Of a stretch of DNA of 64,000 nucleotides, positions 35,695 through 44,301 are shown in pieces (the stretch's first letter is position 1; each line of letters opens with the position of its first letter). Source of the DNA: SABY01 sp964593705 (GTDB taxonomy: Bacteria; Bacteroidota; Bacteroidia; Bacteroidales; 4484-276). Position numbers and translations under genes: made by a program. The notes below the pieces were generated by a model, which made no database searches, was not told the DNA's origin, and saw only the letters and a list, made by a program, of their open reading frames with translations. The stretch covers positions 62,001 to 126,000 of the forward strand of contig CAZQIV010000002.1 of assembly GCA_964593705.1 (NCBI GenBank). Direction: 5' to 3'.

Positions 35695-36432
35695 ATGAAA
35701 CTCGCATTGGCATACATATTAACCGTGATTCATTATTTTTTCTTTGGATTGCTGTTGTTGATTTTCCACCTTGTACAAGTAGTGGCCTATAATGTTTTTG
35801 GCGCTGAAGCACATAAAAGGTCGGTTGATTTATTAAACTATTTTTTACTACTTAATTTTTATACCATCTTTTGCCGCTACACATTTTATGGTATCGATAA
35901 ACTCCCGGTAAACAGGCCGCTCATCATTGTTTCCAACCACCAAAGTATGTGGGATGCCCCGGCAATTGTATGGAGCCTGAGAAAGCATTATGTAAAATTT
36001 ATATCGAAAAAGGAATTGGGCAAAGGTCTCCCGAGCATTTCTTATAATCTCCGCAAAGGCGGGTCAGTGCTTATCGACCGGAAAGACCGCGAACAATCCA
36101 TTACCGAAATAAGCAAATTAGGAAAAAACATAGAGCAACATAATTACTCGGTTTGCATTTTTGCCGAAGGCACACGAAACAAGGCCGGGAAAATGAGGCC
36201 ATTCAAACCGGGTGGAATAAAAACATTATTAAAAAATTCTCCCTCAGCATTGATTGTCCCTTATGTTGTGCATGATAACTACAAACTTCATACACGTGGT
36301 TATTTTCCTCTGGGTATTGGCAAACATTTAAGGTTTTCTGTCCTCGATCCCATCGAAAGGGCAGATTTAAGCGATGACCAACTTGTCGCGCAGGTTGAGC
36401 AAAAGATCAAAGAAGCTTTGGGGCAGGGTTAA
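35695..36432 (+). CDS. plsC: 1-acyl-sn-glycerol-3-phosphate acyltransferase
   Basis: 245 residues. One or two N-terminal membrane helices are followed by the acyltransferase motifs NHQSMWDAPA (HX4D catalytic pair), then KKELGKG, FAEGTRNKAGKM (glycerol phosphate binding) and SALIVPYVV. It transfers an acyl chain to lysophosphatidic acid in membrane lipid synthesis at the inner membrane. 78 bp after metF on the same strand. Confidence 0.95.
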   Translation: MKLALAYILTVIHYFFFGLLLLIFHLVQVVAYNVFGAEAHKRSVDLLNYFLLLNFYTIFCRYTFYGIDKLPVNRPLIIVSNHQSMWDAPAIVWSLRKHYVKFISKKELGKGLPSISYNLRKGGSVLIDRKDREQSITEISKLGKNIEQHNYSVCIFAEGTRNKAGKMRPFKPGGIKTLLKNSPSALIVPYVVHDNYKLHTRGYFPLGIGKHLRFSVLDPIERADLSDDQLVAQVEQKIKEALGQG

Positions 36433-36492
36433 GCAATTTTTGTGAAAGATTAAAATCGTAGTTTTGATTTTTATAAAATAGAAATCAACACT

Positions 36493-37449
36493 ATGACATC
36501 CAACGAAACACTTAAAGTAGCTATTGGCCAGATTGCACCGGTTTGGCTCGATAAATCCAAGACCCTCGAGAAAATTATGTCATCAGTCAATGATGCCGGA
36601 AATCAGCACTGTAATTTAATTGCTTTTGGTGAAGCAGTACTCCCCGGATACCCCCACTGGACTGGCCTGACCAACGCTACCGCATGGAATTCTTCCATCC
36701 AAAAGGAGATGTTTGCACATTATGTTCGAAATGCAGTTACTCCCGAAGCCGGAGATTTGGATGATTTATGCAAACTTGCTATGCAGAAAAAAATAGCCAT
36801 TTACCTGGGGTTTATCGAAAGGGCAAAAAACCGCGGCGGTCATAGTTTGTACTGTTCGCTGGCTTACATCAACCGGAAAGGGAAGGTTAAATCGGTACAT
36901 CGCAAGTTACAGCCCACCTACGATGAAAGGCTGGTTTGGTCGCCGGGCGATGGCAATGGTTTGCAAGTGCATCCGCTCGAAGCATTTACCGTAGGTGGCC
37001 TTAACTGCTGGGAAAACTGGATGCCTTTGCCCCGGGCGGCACTTTATGGCCAGGGCGAAAACCTGCACGTGGCCGTTTGGCCGGGATCGAAACACAACAC
37101 CGAAGACATCACCCGCTTTATTGCCAAAGAATCCCGTTCGTTTGTGGTTTCAGCATCGGTGCTGATGCGCAAAACGGATCTCCCACCTGATACGCCGCAT
37201 CTTGAAATGATACTCGAAAATGCACCGGATATTTTAACAAATGGTGGCTCCTGTATTGCCGGACCCGATGGGGAATTTCTTGTTGAACCCCTTACCGGAA
37301 AAGAAAAATTGATTACTGCTGAACTAAATATTAACCGGGTTTTTGAAGAGCGGCAAAACTTCGATCCCTCCGGGCATTACTCCCGACCGGATGTTACGCA
37401 ACTTACCGTGAACCGGGAAAGGCAGTCGGTTTTGAGGATTACCCCGTAA
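36493..37449 (+). CDS. Nitrilase-family carbon-nitrogen hydrolase
   Basis: 318 residues with a complete Glu-Lys-Cys triad: E47 in FGEAVLPGYPHW, K138 in HRKLQPTYDERLVW, and C172 in GGLNCWENWMPL. These contexts match the true nitrilase branch (nitrile, cyanide or aryl nitrile hydrolysis) rather than amidases or biotin-type branches. Natural substrate unknown. 60 bp after plsC and possibly co-transcribed, but the functions do not obviously connect. Confidence 0.92.
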   Translation: MTSNETLKVAIGQIAPVWLDKSKTLEKIMSSVNDAGNQHCNLIAFGEAVLPGYPHWTGLTNATAWNSSIQKEMFAHYVRNAVTPEAGDLDDLCKLAMQKKIAIYLGFIERAKNRGGHSLYCSLAYINRKGKVKSVHRKLQPTYDERLVWSPGDGNGLQVHPLEAFTVGGLNCWENWMPLPRAALYGQGENLHVAVWPGSKHNTEDITRFIAKESRSFVVSASVLMRKTDLPPDTPHLEMILENAPDILTNGGSCIAGPDGEFLVEPLTGKEKLITAELNINRVFEERQNFDPSGHYSRPDVTQLTVNRERQSVLRITP

Positions 37450-37584
37450 TTTTGTGCAAAAATTTGGAAAATTGATTTCATAAGCGCTTGCATCAAAATC
37501 AATGTTTTGGATAAATGTCAGTTAAAATCGAGTAGGGTTAATGGAGTTTTGCGGGATAATAATTTTTGTTGGTTAAAAGTTTCA

Positions 37585-37683
37585 CTATTCTGACAGAATT
37601 TCCCCGATTCGATCAATAAATTCTTTTGATTTCGGGTATAGTCTTACAACAGTTTCTTCGTCATAGTCATAATAGTTTTCCTT
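37585..37683 (-). pseudogene. C-terminal scrap of a HEPN-domain gene
   Basis: A frame directly after the MNT gene reads NYYDYDEETVVRLYPKSKEF then IDRIGEILSE and a TAG stop, resembling the C-terminal helix of HEPN proteins that are paired with MNT nucleotidyltransferases. The rest of the HEPN gene, including its R-x4-6-H RNase motif, is missing, so only about 30 codons remain. Confidence 0.45.
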
Positions 37684-37987
37684 CACGCATTACATTTTTA
37701 TAAAAAGGTGTGAATTTGTATTTCGAATTCCATTCCTTTTCACTGTATATCATCGGGCTAATAACTTCGCCGGTGTCGAATTCAAGATCATAAAGTGGAT
37801 AAGCAATTTCTTGTTCTATTTTATATGATATTTTTTCCCTCTTGAGCAAAATTAACAGATCCCAGTCAGAGTCGCTTCTCGCTGTTCCCTTCGACCTTGA
37901 ACCATACAAATATATTTTGGCAGAGGGATCTTGTTCTCTGACAATTTTTTTTATTTGTGATAATATACTGCTTTCGGCATTATTCAT
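37667..37987 (-). CDS. MNT-type minimal nucleotidyltransferase (MntA-like antitoxin)
   Basis: 106 residues with the nucleotidyltransferase signature GSRSKGTARSDSDWDLLIL, which has the GS motif and the DxD metal ligands. In intact systems this protein adenylylates and silences a HEPN ribonuclease encoded next to it. Here the HEPN gene is reduced to a short C-terminal scrap, so the antitoxin appears orphaned. The last residues (NVMREGKLL) run directly into the scrap, which supports a deletion at this point. Confidence 0.85.
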   Translation of the reverse strand: MNNAESSILSQIKKIVREQDPSAKIYLYGSRSKGTARSDSDWDLLILLKREKISYKIEQEIAYPLYDLEFDTGEVISPMIYSEKEWNSKYKFTPFYKNVMREGKLL

Positions 37988-38081
37988 TTTTCAAATGTAA
38001 TGTAAAAATAAATTGAGCCCTAAAATGAGCTCTATTTTTTCTTGTACTTCTGGAAATTGTTTGGTTTTGCTAATACAATAA

Positions 38082-38114
38082 AACATCCCCAATATCATAA
38101 ATACTGGGGATGTT
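38082..38114 (-). terminator. Stem-loop terminator candidate
   Basis: AACATCCCCA and TGGGGATGTT pair perfectly across a 13-base loop; on the minus strand the stem is followed by TTTATTG. It lies downstream of the sigma-factor locus. Confidence 0.5.
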
Positions 38115-38166
38115 TCACTACCGCTTTGTTGGCCGGTTTTACTCTATTATTTGGGCAAGAAAAACC

Positions 38167-38367
38167 TTATAGCAAAGTTTCCATTTTAATGATATTACTT
38201 TCCAGTTTCTGCAGGTTTTTGCCAAAGGCTATTTTATTCATTTTGTGAGAAGACCAGATTAATAGTGGCGTAAAAACCAATATAGCACCAAGAATAATGA
38301 TTAAAATTTTCGGATCCTGGAAACAGGAGCCTAAATTAATTTGAAAATTAAAGCCGCTTTGCGGGAG
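38167..38367 (-). CDS. Possible small membrane protein or gene remnant
   Basis: An open frame without a good start codon contains one membrane helix (ILIIILGAILVFTPLLIW) followed by HKMNKIAFGKNLQKLESNI and a stop. It is downstream of the sigma-factor fusion on the same strand and just before the terminator candidate, so it may be the last gene of that operon with its 5' end lost. Low confidence. Confidence 0.3.
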   Translation of the reverse strand, partial: LPQSGFNFQINLGSCFQDPKILIIILGAILVFTPLLIWSSHKMNKIAFGKNLQKLESNIIKMETLL

Positions 38368-38423
38368 TCACCCTCCTGACAAAACAGGCAGCACCCATCT
38401 ATAAATCAAAGAAAAAAGTTATC

Positions 38424-38488
38424 ATCGAATTACACTAATTAATCAAATTATTACCTGCCTTTGGCAGGTACAATTCGTGTAATTCGAT
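38424..38488. repeat. Inverted repeat in the sigma-locus intergenic region
   Basis: ATCGAATTACAC and GTGTAATTCGAT are exact reverse complements, flanking a TACCTGCC...GGCAGGTA inner stem. Typical Bacteroidota intergenic repeat. Confidence 0.65.
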
Positions 38489-38537
38489 CAATTAGATGAC
38501 AAAAAAATATCGTTAACATGTTAGCATTAGTGGTTTT

Positions 38538-39158
38538 TTAAGAGGCTAAACTGTAGCCATCCAATACCCTGCCGGCAAGAATTCCCATGGTGATAGCCGG
38601 GATAAAAACAACCAATCCCCAGGTCTTCTCCAGTCTTAACACCGACTTTATCATTTTCGCATTGTACTTCATCGATGCGAGGATGTCGGTTGAGTCTGAA
38701 ATGTTGTCTTCTATTTGCCTATACTTAAAATACATCCCAATGATACCAATTGCGTAGGCAGCAACACCGATTCCTAACAGCAAAACCATATCCACGTTTC
38801 CTAAAAAGAATAATAGGATTATAGCAAATGTGAGTGTAAATCCTGCTGACCAGAACAATTTGTATTTTAATATTTTTTTAAGTTCAGCAATACTTGAGTG
38901 TGATTCCATTTTTATAGCATCCATAATTTCATGTTTATTAAAGGTTAATACTGTATTTAAAGCTACTTTGTAAAGCCATGTACTAAATACTGACTGGCCT
39001 TTAAAATTTCTATATGATTTCCAGGCCTGCAGCAATACTTCCTGGTGCAGGTCTTTCCGATCCTCCTCATTATCCACATATAAACCTATTACCTTATGTA
39101 TTATCCCATTGTGCTTTTGGACAAGATTTATATATTCATTTTGTTCTTGATTCGACAT
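38538..39158 (-). CDS. Sigma-70 region 2 fused to a membrane protein
   Basis: 206 residues from ATG 39158; the frame extends to 39239 but the ATG start fits the family. The first 80 residues are ECF sigma region 2 (VQKHNGIIHKVIGLYV; EEDRKDLHQEVLLQAWKSY; FSTWLYKVALNTVLTF). Region 4, needed for -35 recognition, is absent. Instead the frame continues into a protein with four hydrophobic helices (SAGFTLTFAIILLFFLG; LLGIGVAAYAIGIIGMYF; GLVVFIPAITMGILAG), similar to the membrane protein usually encoded just after such sigma genes. This looks like an in-frame deletion joining two neighbouring genes; a genuine membrane-bound regulator is the alternative. Confidence 0.7.
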   Translation of the reverse strand: MSNQEQNEYINLVQKHNGIIHKVIGLYVDNEEDRKDLHQEVLLQAWKSYRNFKGQSVFSTWLYKVALNTVLTFNKHEIMDAIKMESHSSIAELKKILKYKLFWSAGFTLTFAIILLFFLGNVDMVLLLGIGVAAYAIGIIGMYFKYRQIEDNISDSTDILASMKYNAKMIKSVLRLEKTWGLVVFIPAITMGILAGRVLDGYSLAS

Positions 39159-39177
39159 TTTTTGGTTTTGGTATTTA

Positions 39178-39282
39178 TTATTTGGCTTGTACAAATTCAG
39201 AGCGAGCTTTACCATCATTTTTAATCCCCCTAATCTCACAATAATTTATCAATTCGTTTAAATCAATTTCAACATGCGGCAT
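39178..39282 (-). other. Possible 34-codon ORF upstream of the sigma gene
   Basis: ATG at 39282 opens a frame reading MPHVEIDLNELINYCEIRG and ending FVQAK, with protein-like composition. Not recognised; possibly a remnant. Confidence 0.2.
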
Positions 39283-39646
39283 AAAGTTCGGTAGCGATGG
39301 CATTTGCTGCAATTACCCGCGACTGTTCAGCACTTTTTGTGTTTGTAAAAATAAACATTTTCTCAATAAATATTTCCCTACCTTTGGCAGCCTGAAAATT
39401 AAACTATTAAGAGAATGAGTAATTCTGGAATTAATTTGACTTTTGATACACACCACAAAAAAACCGGGGTGAGCCCGGGGTATGGTAAAATCACAAATCC
39501 TAATGATGACGGTTTTTTTGATGATGGCTGAACAACACGAACATACACGTTTTAGATGGAGGAATATTTTTTACAAACGTGAAAAAACTGATGGAAATAA
39601 GATTACATGGTAATAAACACAACTGTTGACAGTAATTAAATGAAAA
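39283..39646. other. Intergenic region with one stem-loop
   Basis: No gene seen. A GC-rich ACCGGGGTGAGCCCGGGGT stem-loop near 39464-39482 could stop transcription. Confidence 0.4.
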
Positions 39647-40552
39647 ATGACAAAAACCAAAAATAAAGACAATAGAGCGACAGTTGAGGCTGCTAGAAAA
39701 ACTGGAAGGAGTAGAATTATTGCTTCTACAATAGGAGCAGTTGCAATAATAATTGTAGCTTTATTAGGTATATTTTTTTCTAATAATGAAAGAAATAATG
39801 CAGAAACTAAACAAGTAAAATTAAATGATGCTTTAAACACCAAAGATACTTCTGAAAATTTTATAATCACAATTGAGAAACCCCAAATTAATAAAGAAAT
39901 TGAAAAAGGCAATTACTGTGCAGACATAAAATGGAGGTGCGTTACATCAGGATATGATAGCAAAACAATAATTGAGTTAGCAACAAAACTTGAAAATACA
40001 GCAAAACTTGATGCTACAAAACTTAATAGTACAAGTATTAAATTTACTCCAGGGTTAGAAAAAATTGTTGATTCACATTCAAATATGGAACTTTCAGTTT
40101 CACCTGAATTGTATGATAATTTGATAGCATACTGTACACAAATAACCATACTTACAAGGCTAATAAAAGAAAATGCTTTTGGGAATGACTATGAAATTTT
40201 AAAACAAGTCAAAAATGAATTATTGCGAATCAGCACTACTTTTGGAACGATTAGAAATAATGAGGTGAAAAAATCAGAAGTCATAAATACCACAAAGCAA
40301 AGTGTAAATAAAAACAACGTATTTAGACCAGTTGCAACCAGTTATAATATAAAAGTTAATGTTATTTCTGATTTTGAGAATTCCATATTAACAATAGATA
40401 ATAAGGAATCATTCTCAATCCCTTTAACAACGATTTCTTTAAAAATAGATTCTGGCTTACACATTTTTAAAGTAAGCAAACATAATAAAGTTTGCGAAAA
40501 AAAAATACTTGTCACCTCTAATAATCAAAATATAAATCTAGTATGCGACTAA
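39647..40552 (+). CDS. Unrecognised single-pass membrane protein
   Basis: 301 residues. The N-terminal 23 residues are Lys/Arg-rich and cytoplasmic, then one membrane helix (about residues 24-45, IIASTIGAVAIIIVALLGIF), then an extracytoplasmic region of helical character containing CADIKWRC. The last 75 residues are beta-rich (NIKVNVISDFENSILTIDNK; SGLHIFKVSKHNKVCEKK), resembling a small PEGA-like domain. It overlaps the next gene by 10 bp, so the pair is translationally coupled. Strongly AT-rich, with the look of transferred DNA. No known family recognised. Confidence 0.65.
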   Translation: MTKTKNKDNRATVEAARKTGRSRIIASTIGAVAIIIVALLGIFFSNNERNNAETKQVKLNDALNTKDTSENFIITIEKPQINKEIEKGNYCADIKWRCVTSGYDSKTIIELATKLENTAKLDATKLNSTSIKFTPGLEKIVDSHSNMELSVSPELYDNLIAYCTQITILTRLIKENAFGNDYEILKQVKNELLRISTTFGTIRNNEVKKSEVINTTKQSVNKNNVFRPVATSYNIKVNVISDFENSILTIDNKESFSIPLTTISLKIDSGLHIFKVSKHNKVCEKKILVTSNNQNINLVCD

Positions 40553-41679
40553 TCTTAAGTTTTATTTATTTAATTGTTTTTGTATGCTTGGGTATTTGCA
40601 ATAACCTGTTTAGTCAATGTAATTGCGTTAATGCATATGTTTGGAAGTTTTCTGGTAAAACAACAAATGATTCAGTGGTAGCAAATCTGATGACCCGTTT
40701 TGTCGAAGATAAGTTAAGTATTAGCAGTAGGAATTGTAAATTATTAGAGCGGAGAATTTATGCAAAAATCATGCAACATGAAGAAAATGAAAAGAATATA
40801 ATTTTTTACAATGATTTCAATTTAAAAACAATTGAAAAATTGAGAAATACAATAAAAGCGGATATTGTAATTTTAGGTGAAACCGAATTGTATTATGATG
40901 TCCGTCTAGTAAATATTAAATTCGTTAATCTTGAAACCAAAGAAGTAAAAAGTAATACAATTACATTCCCTAATTCGGAAAGCAATAATGCTGATTCTGT
41001 CCACAAATACATACAGATATTAATTGATAAAATTTGTGGTGAACAATTTACTATATACGACATTGCTGTTTCAAACCCAAACGAAAAAGGCGAAGGAATT
41101 CTTTTAGATTTAGACCCAATTCAGATTATTTGGAAAAGTAAAGGAGAGCCTATTGAAATTGAACTTTGCCTTGAAAATGCAAGAACTAATAAACGTACTA
41201 ATCGAATAAAAGTTTTAAGTACTGAATCTCAATATACATTTGAAACTCAATTATTAGTAATTCCATACAAAGAAATTCTTGAAACAAGATTCCCTGGTGA
41301 AACGAATAGAATAAGAGTAGTTATTTTTACGAAAGATAAGACCTTTATTTCCAAAGAATTTGATTTATACGTTGGAATTCTTTATTTGGTGTTAGGTGAA
41401 AAACCAAATATTATTAAAACAATACCTTTGGTTGATAACACTTCAATTCAAGCCTATTCATTCAAACCTAAATTAATAATGTTTAGTGGTAAAAACGATG
41501 TTTTATTTCAAGAACAGAAAAATAAACCAAAACCAGAATCAAGCTTTAAAATAGATAAAAAAACATTAAAAAAGGTAGATTGGAATAAAATTATTGTTTT
41601 CCCAAATTGCATAAGGATTGGAGTTGATGATAGAATGATTAGATTTATGTACGCAATGGATGCTTTTAAATATGATTAA
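40543..41679 (+). CDS. Exported protein with CsgG-like N-terminal fold (tentative)
   Basis: 378 residues with a signal peptide ending NNLFSQ just before a CNC. The next 130 residues (VVANLMTRFVEDKLS; CKLLERRIYAKIMQHEEN; TIKADIVILGETELYYDVRL) follow the pattern of the CsgG/FlgO-like domain used in envelope assembly proteins. The remaining 200 residues contain a beta-rich segment (IQIIWKSKGEPIEIELCLE) and are not recognised. It overlaps the upstream membrane protein gene and is probably its functional partner in the envelope. The CsgG resemblance is by eye. Confidence 0.5.
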   Translation: MRLILSFIYLIVFVCLGICNNLFSQCNCVNAYVWKFSGKTTNDSVVANLMTRFVEDKLSISSRNCKLLERRIYAKIMQHEENEKNIIFYNDFNLKTIEKLRNTIKADIVILGETELYYDVRLVNIKFVNLETKEVKSNTITFPNSESNNADSVHKYIQILIDKICGEQFTIYDIAVSNPNEKGEGILLDLDPIQIIWKSKGEPIEIELCLENARTNKRTNRIKVLSTESQYTFETQLLVIPYKEILETRFPGETNRIRVVIFTKDKTFISKEFDLYVGILYLVLGEKPNIIKTIPLVDNTSIQAYSFKPKLIMFSGKNDVLFQEQKNKPKPESSFKIDKKTLKKVDWNKIIVFPNCIRIGVDDRMIRFMYAMDAFKYD

Positions 41680-41858
41680 AACACTACATTGTCCCTTGGA
41701 TGGTAATGCTGAGAAACGAAAAGTATAACAAACTTGTTGTAAGAAAATATTGAAAATTGAAACCCACCGCATAAATATAATATCTAGTTTTGCCTACACA
41801 CGAAGCCAAGTCGGAAAAACCAAAAGAACAATCATTTACCAAAACTCAATAGAATCTT

Positions 41859-42203
41859 ATGAAACCAGATATTATGGAGAAAATACTCAAAGTACTTTTA
41901 ACTTATTATTTAGGCCTTGACGATACATCACTTGAAAAACATTTGAAAGAAGCGAATTTTGCAACGAAAGAGCGGATAGCAACAATAAATGACTTACAAG
42001 TAATAATTTTCTCAAACGATCATAATCCACCACATTTTCACATAAAATCAAAAGATTTAAAAATAAACGCAAGGTTTGCAATTGAATCTTTCAGACTATT
42101 AAGTGGGGAGATAAGTTCCAAGAATCTTAAAAAAATTGAGACTTTCTATTTAAGTCCAAAAGGGAAGCTTGTTTTAACAGCAATATGGAACAAAAGAAAG
42201 TAG
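41859..42203 (+). CDS. DUF4160-containing protein
   Basis: 114 residues. The C-terminal 65 residues have the DUF4160 signature FSNDHNPPHFHIKSKD followed by LLSGEIS and an IETFYLSPKG helix. DUF4160 genes are often paired with DUF2442 genes in toxin-antitoxin-like arrangements. Here the next frame (MEQKKVEEISIEEKN, 42185-42238) is only 17 codons, so the partner is absent or lost. The first 40 residues are a separate helical segment. Start could be the ATG at 41874. Confidence 0.65.
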   Translation: MKPDIMEKILKVLLTYYLGLDDTSLEKHLKEANFATKERIATINDLQVIIFSNDHNPPHFHIKSKDLKINARFAIESFRLLSGEISSKNLKKIETFYLSPKGKLVLTAIWNKRK

Positions 42204-42271
42204 AGGAAATTAGCATTGAGGAAAAGAATAATAAATAATTTGCACAAATTATTAAAATAGGAATTTAAAAT

Positions 42272-43843
42272 ATGTCAGAAGACCAAAAGAAAATATTGGA
42301 AGCGTAACTTTGGGGAATTGCTAACCTGCTTCGCGGGAAAATTAGTGCCGATGATTACCGCGACTACATCCTCGGGTTTATCTTTTATAAATACCTGAGC
42401 GAAAAACAATATTTGTATGCCAACGGTTTGCTCGAAGGCGAAGTAGTTACCGACTACAAAAAAGTAACCGACCCGGAAACCCTGGAAGCTTTAAAGGAAG
42501 AATCGCTTTTGAAATTAGGCTACTTTTTGCAACCCAAAGAATTGTTTTCGGAACTGGCAAAAAAAGGAAATGCCGACACCGAAAGCGAGAGCAACTACAT
42601 AATCGAAGATTTGCAAGCCGTGATGAACCACATTGAGCAAAGCACCATGGGTACAGAATCGGAAGAGGATTTTAACGCTTTGTTTGAAGACCTGAATTTA
42701 ACTTCTACCAAAATTGGCCGAACCGTTGGGGCGAGAAACGAAGTGATTGTAAAAATCTTAAATCATCTCGATAAAATTGATTTCCAGCTCGAAGACATTG
42801 AATCCGATGTTTTGGGTGATGCTTATGAATATTTGATTGGGAAATTTGCCGCCGGGGCGGGAAAATCAGCCGGGGAATTTTATACGCCACAGCAGGTTTC
42901 CAAAATACTGGCCAAGATAGTTACCACGGGTAAAACCAAACTAAAATCGGTTTACGACCCCACCTGCGGTTCGGGTTCGTTGCTGTTGCGCGTGGCGCGG
43001 GAAGTTGAAGTTGTAAGCGAATTCTATGGGCAGGAACTCAACCGTACCACCTACAATTTGGCGCGTATGAATATGATTTTGCACGATGTACACTACCGCA
43101 AATTTGACATACGGCAGGACGACACCCTGGAAAACCCGCAACACCTCCAATACCGCTTTGAAGCCGTGGTGGCCAATCCGCCGTTTTCGGCACATTGGAA
43201 AGGCGACAAAAACCCTTTGAATAACACAGACAAACGATTTAGCCAATACGGACGAATTGCCCCCAATACCAAGGCCGACTATGCCTTTGTGCAACACATG
43301 ATACACCAACTGGCCGACAACGGAACCATGGCCACGGTGTTGCCGCACGGCGTTTTGTTTCGTGGGGCAGCCGAAGGGGTTATCCGTAAGTACCTGATTA
43401 GCGAACTCAATTATTTGGATGCCGTAATTGGTTTGCCCGCCAATATTTTTTACGGCAGAAGTATTCCACCCTGCATTTTGGTGTTTAAAAAATGCCGCGA
43501 AGCCAACGACAACATCGTTTTTATTGATGCAAGCACCGAAGACCATTACATAAAAGCTGGCAACCAAAATGAGCTGCGCGACCAGGATGTGGCTGAAATT
43601 ATAAACACTTACCGGGCACGCGAAAGCAAAGACAAATATTCGTACGTGGCCACGCTGGAGGAAATTGCCGAAAACGACTACAACCTAAACATACCGCGTT
43701 ATGTTGATACCTTTGAAGGGGAAGAAGAAATTGATTTAGCTGAAGTTTCTACCAATCTTAAACAAATAGACAAAGACCTGGAAACGGTAAATAGCGAAAT
43801 AAAAGTATTTTGCCATGAATTAGGAATTACCACACCTTTTTAA
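42272..43843 (+). pseudogene. hsdM: Type I restriction methyltransferase HsdM with an early stop codon
   Basis: The frame from ATG 42272 reads MSEDQKKILEA, then TAA at 42305-42307, then LWGIANLLRGKISADDYRDY, the standard HsdM N-terminus, in the same frame. A Gln codon (CAA) is the expected residue, so one C-to-T change explains the stop. The rest is intact for about 510 codons: motif I DPTCGSGSLLLRVA, catalytic NPPF in VANPPFSAHW, and the N-terminal helical domain. Translation could restart at GTG/ATG codons such as 42413 but would lose part of the N-terminal domain. Sequencing error is the main alternative. Confidence 0.85.
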
Positions 43844-43855
43844 AACTGAAAAGTA

Positions 43856-44290
43856 ATGGAGAAGAAAAATACAAAAATAGAAGTCAAAGGTGTTGAAGTT
43901 GCATTTACAAAAACTCATCAAGAAGATTTTGTAAGCATTACTGATATTGCAAAATATAAAAATCCTAATGCACCTGCCGACATTATTAAGAATTGGTTAA
44001 GAAGTAAAAACACCATTGAACTATTGGGGCTTTGGGAAAAACTTCATAATCCTGTTTTTAAACTGGTCGAATTCGACCAGTTTAAAAATGAAGCCGGATT
44101 CAACCACTTTGTTTTATCTCCTCAAAAATGGATTGCATCTACCAATGCTATTGGATTGTATGGTAAATCTCGAAAACCTGAATGCTGTATTTATTAATGA
44201 AGGTTTTTCTCAATCAGACCGATTAGTATAATTGAACCAGATTGCTATTAGCCAAATGAAAATTTTGCTCGATAATAGTTCTATAAAAAA
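43856..44290 (+). pseudogene. Decayed KilA-N domain gene within the hsd locus
   Basis: The first 100 codons encode a KilA-N DNA-binding domain (DFVSITDIAKYKNPNAPADI; NWLRSKNTIELLGLWEKLHN; LSPQKWIASTNAIGL). After that the frame breaks: in another frame LENLNAVFINEGFSQSDRL, then a TAA, then LNQIAISQMKILLDN, which is the usual C-terminal end of these proteins. About 120 residues between the two parts are missing. KilA-N genes are frequent passengers between hsdM and hsdS. Non-functional as it stands. Confidence 0.8.
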
Positions 44291-44301
44291 GCTGGGAAAT
44301 G

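Noticed and set aside
42941..43567. A 208-codon minus-strand frame opposite hsdM
   Set aside because: Antisense to conserved methyltransferase motifs; composition reflects codon use of hsdM.
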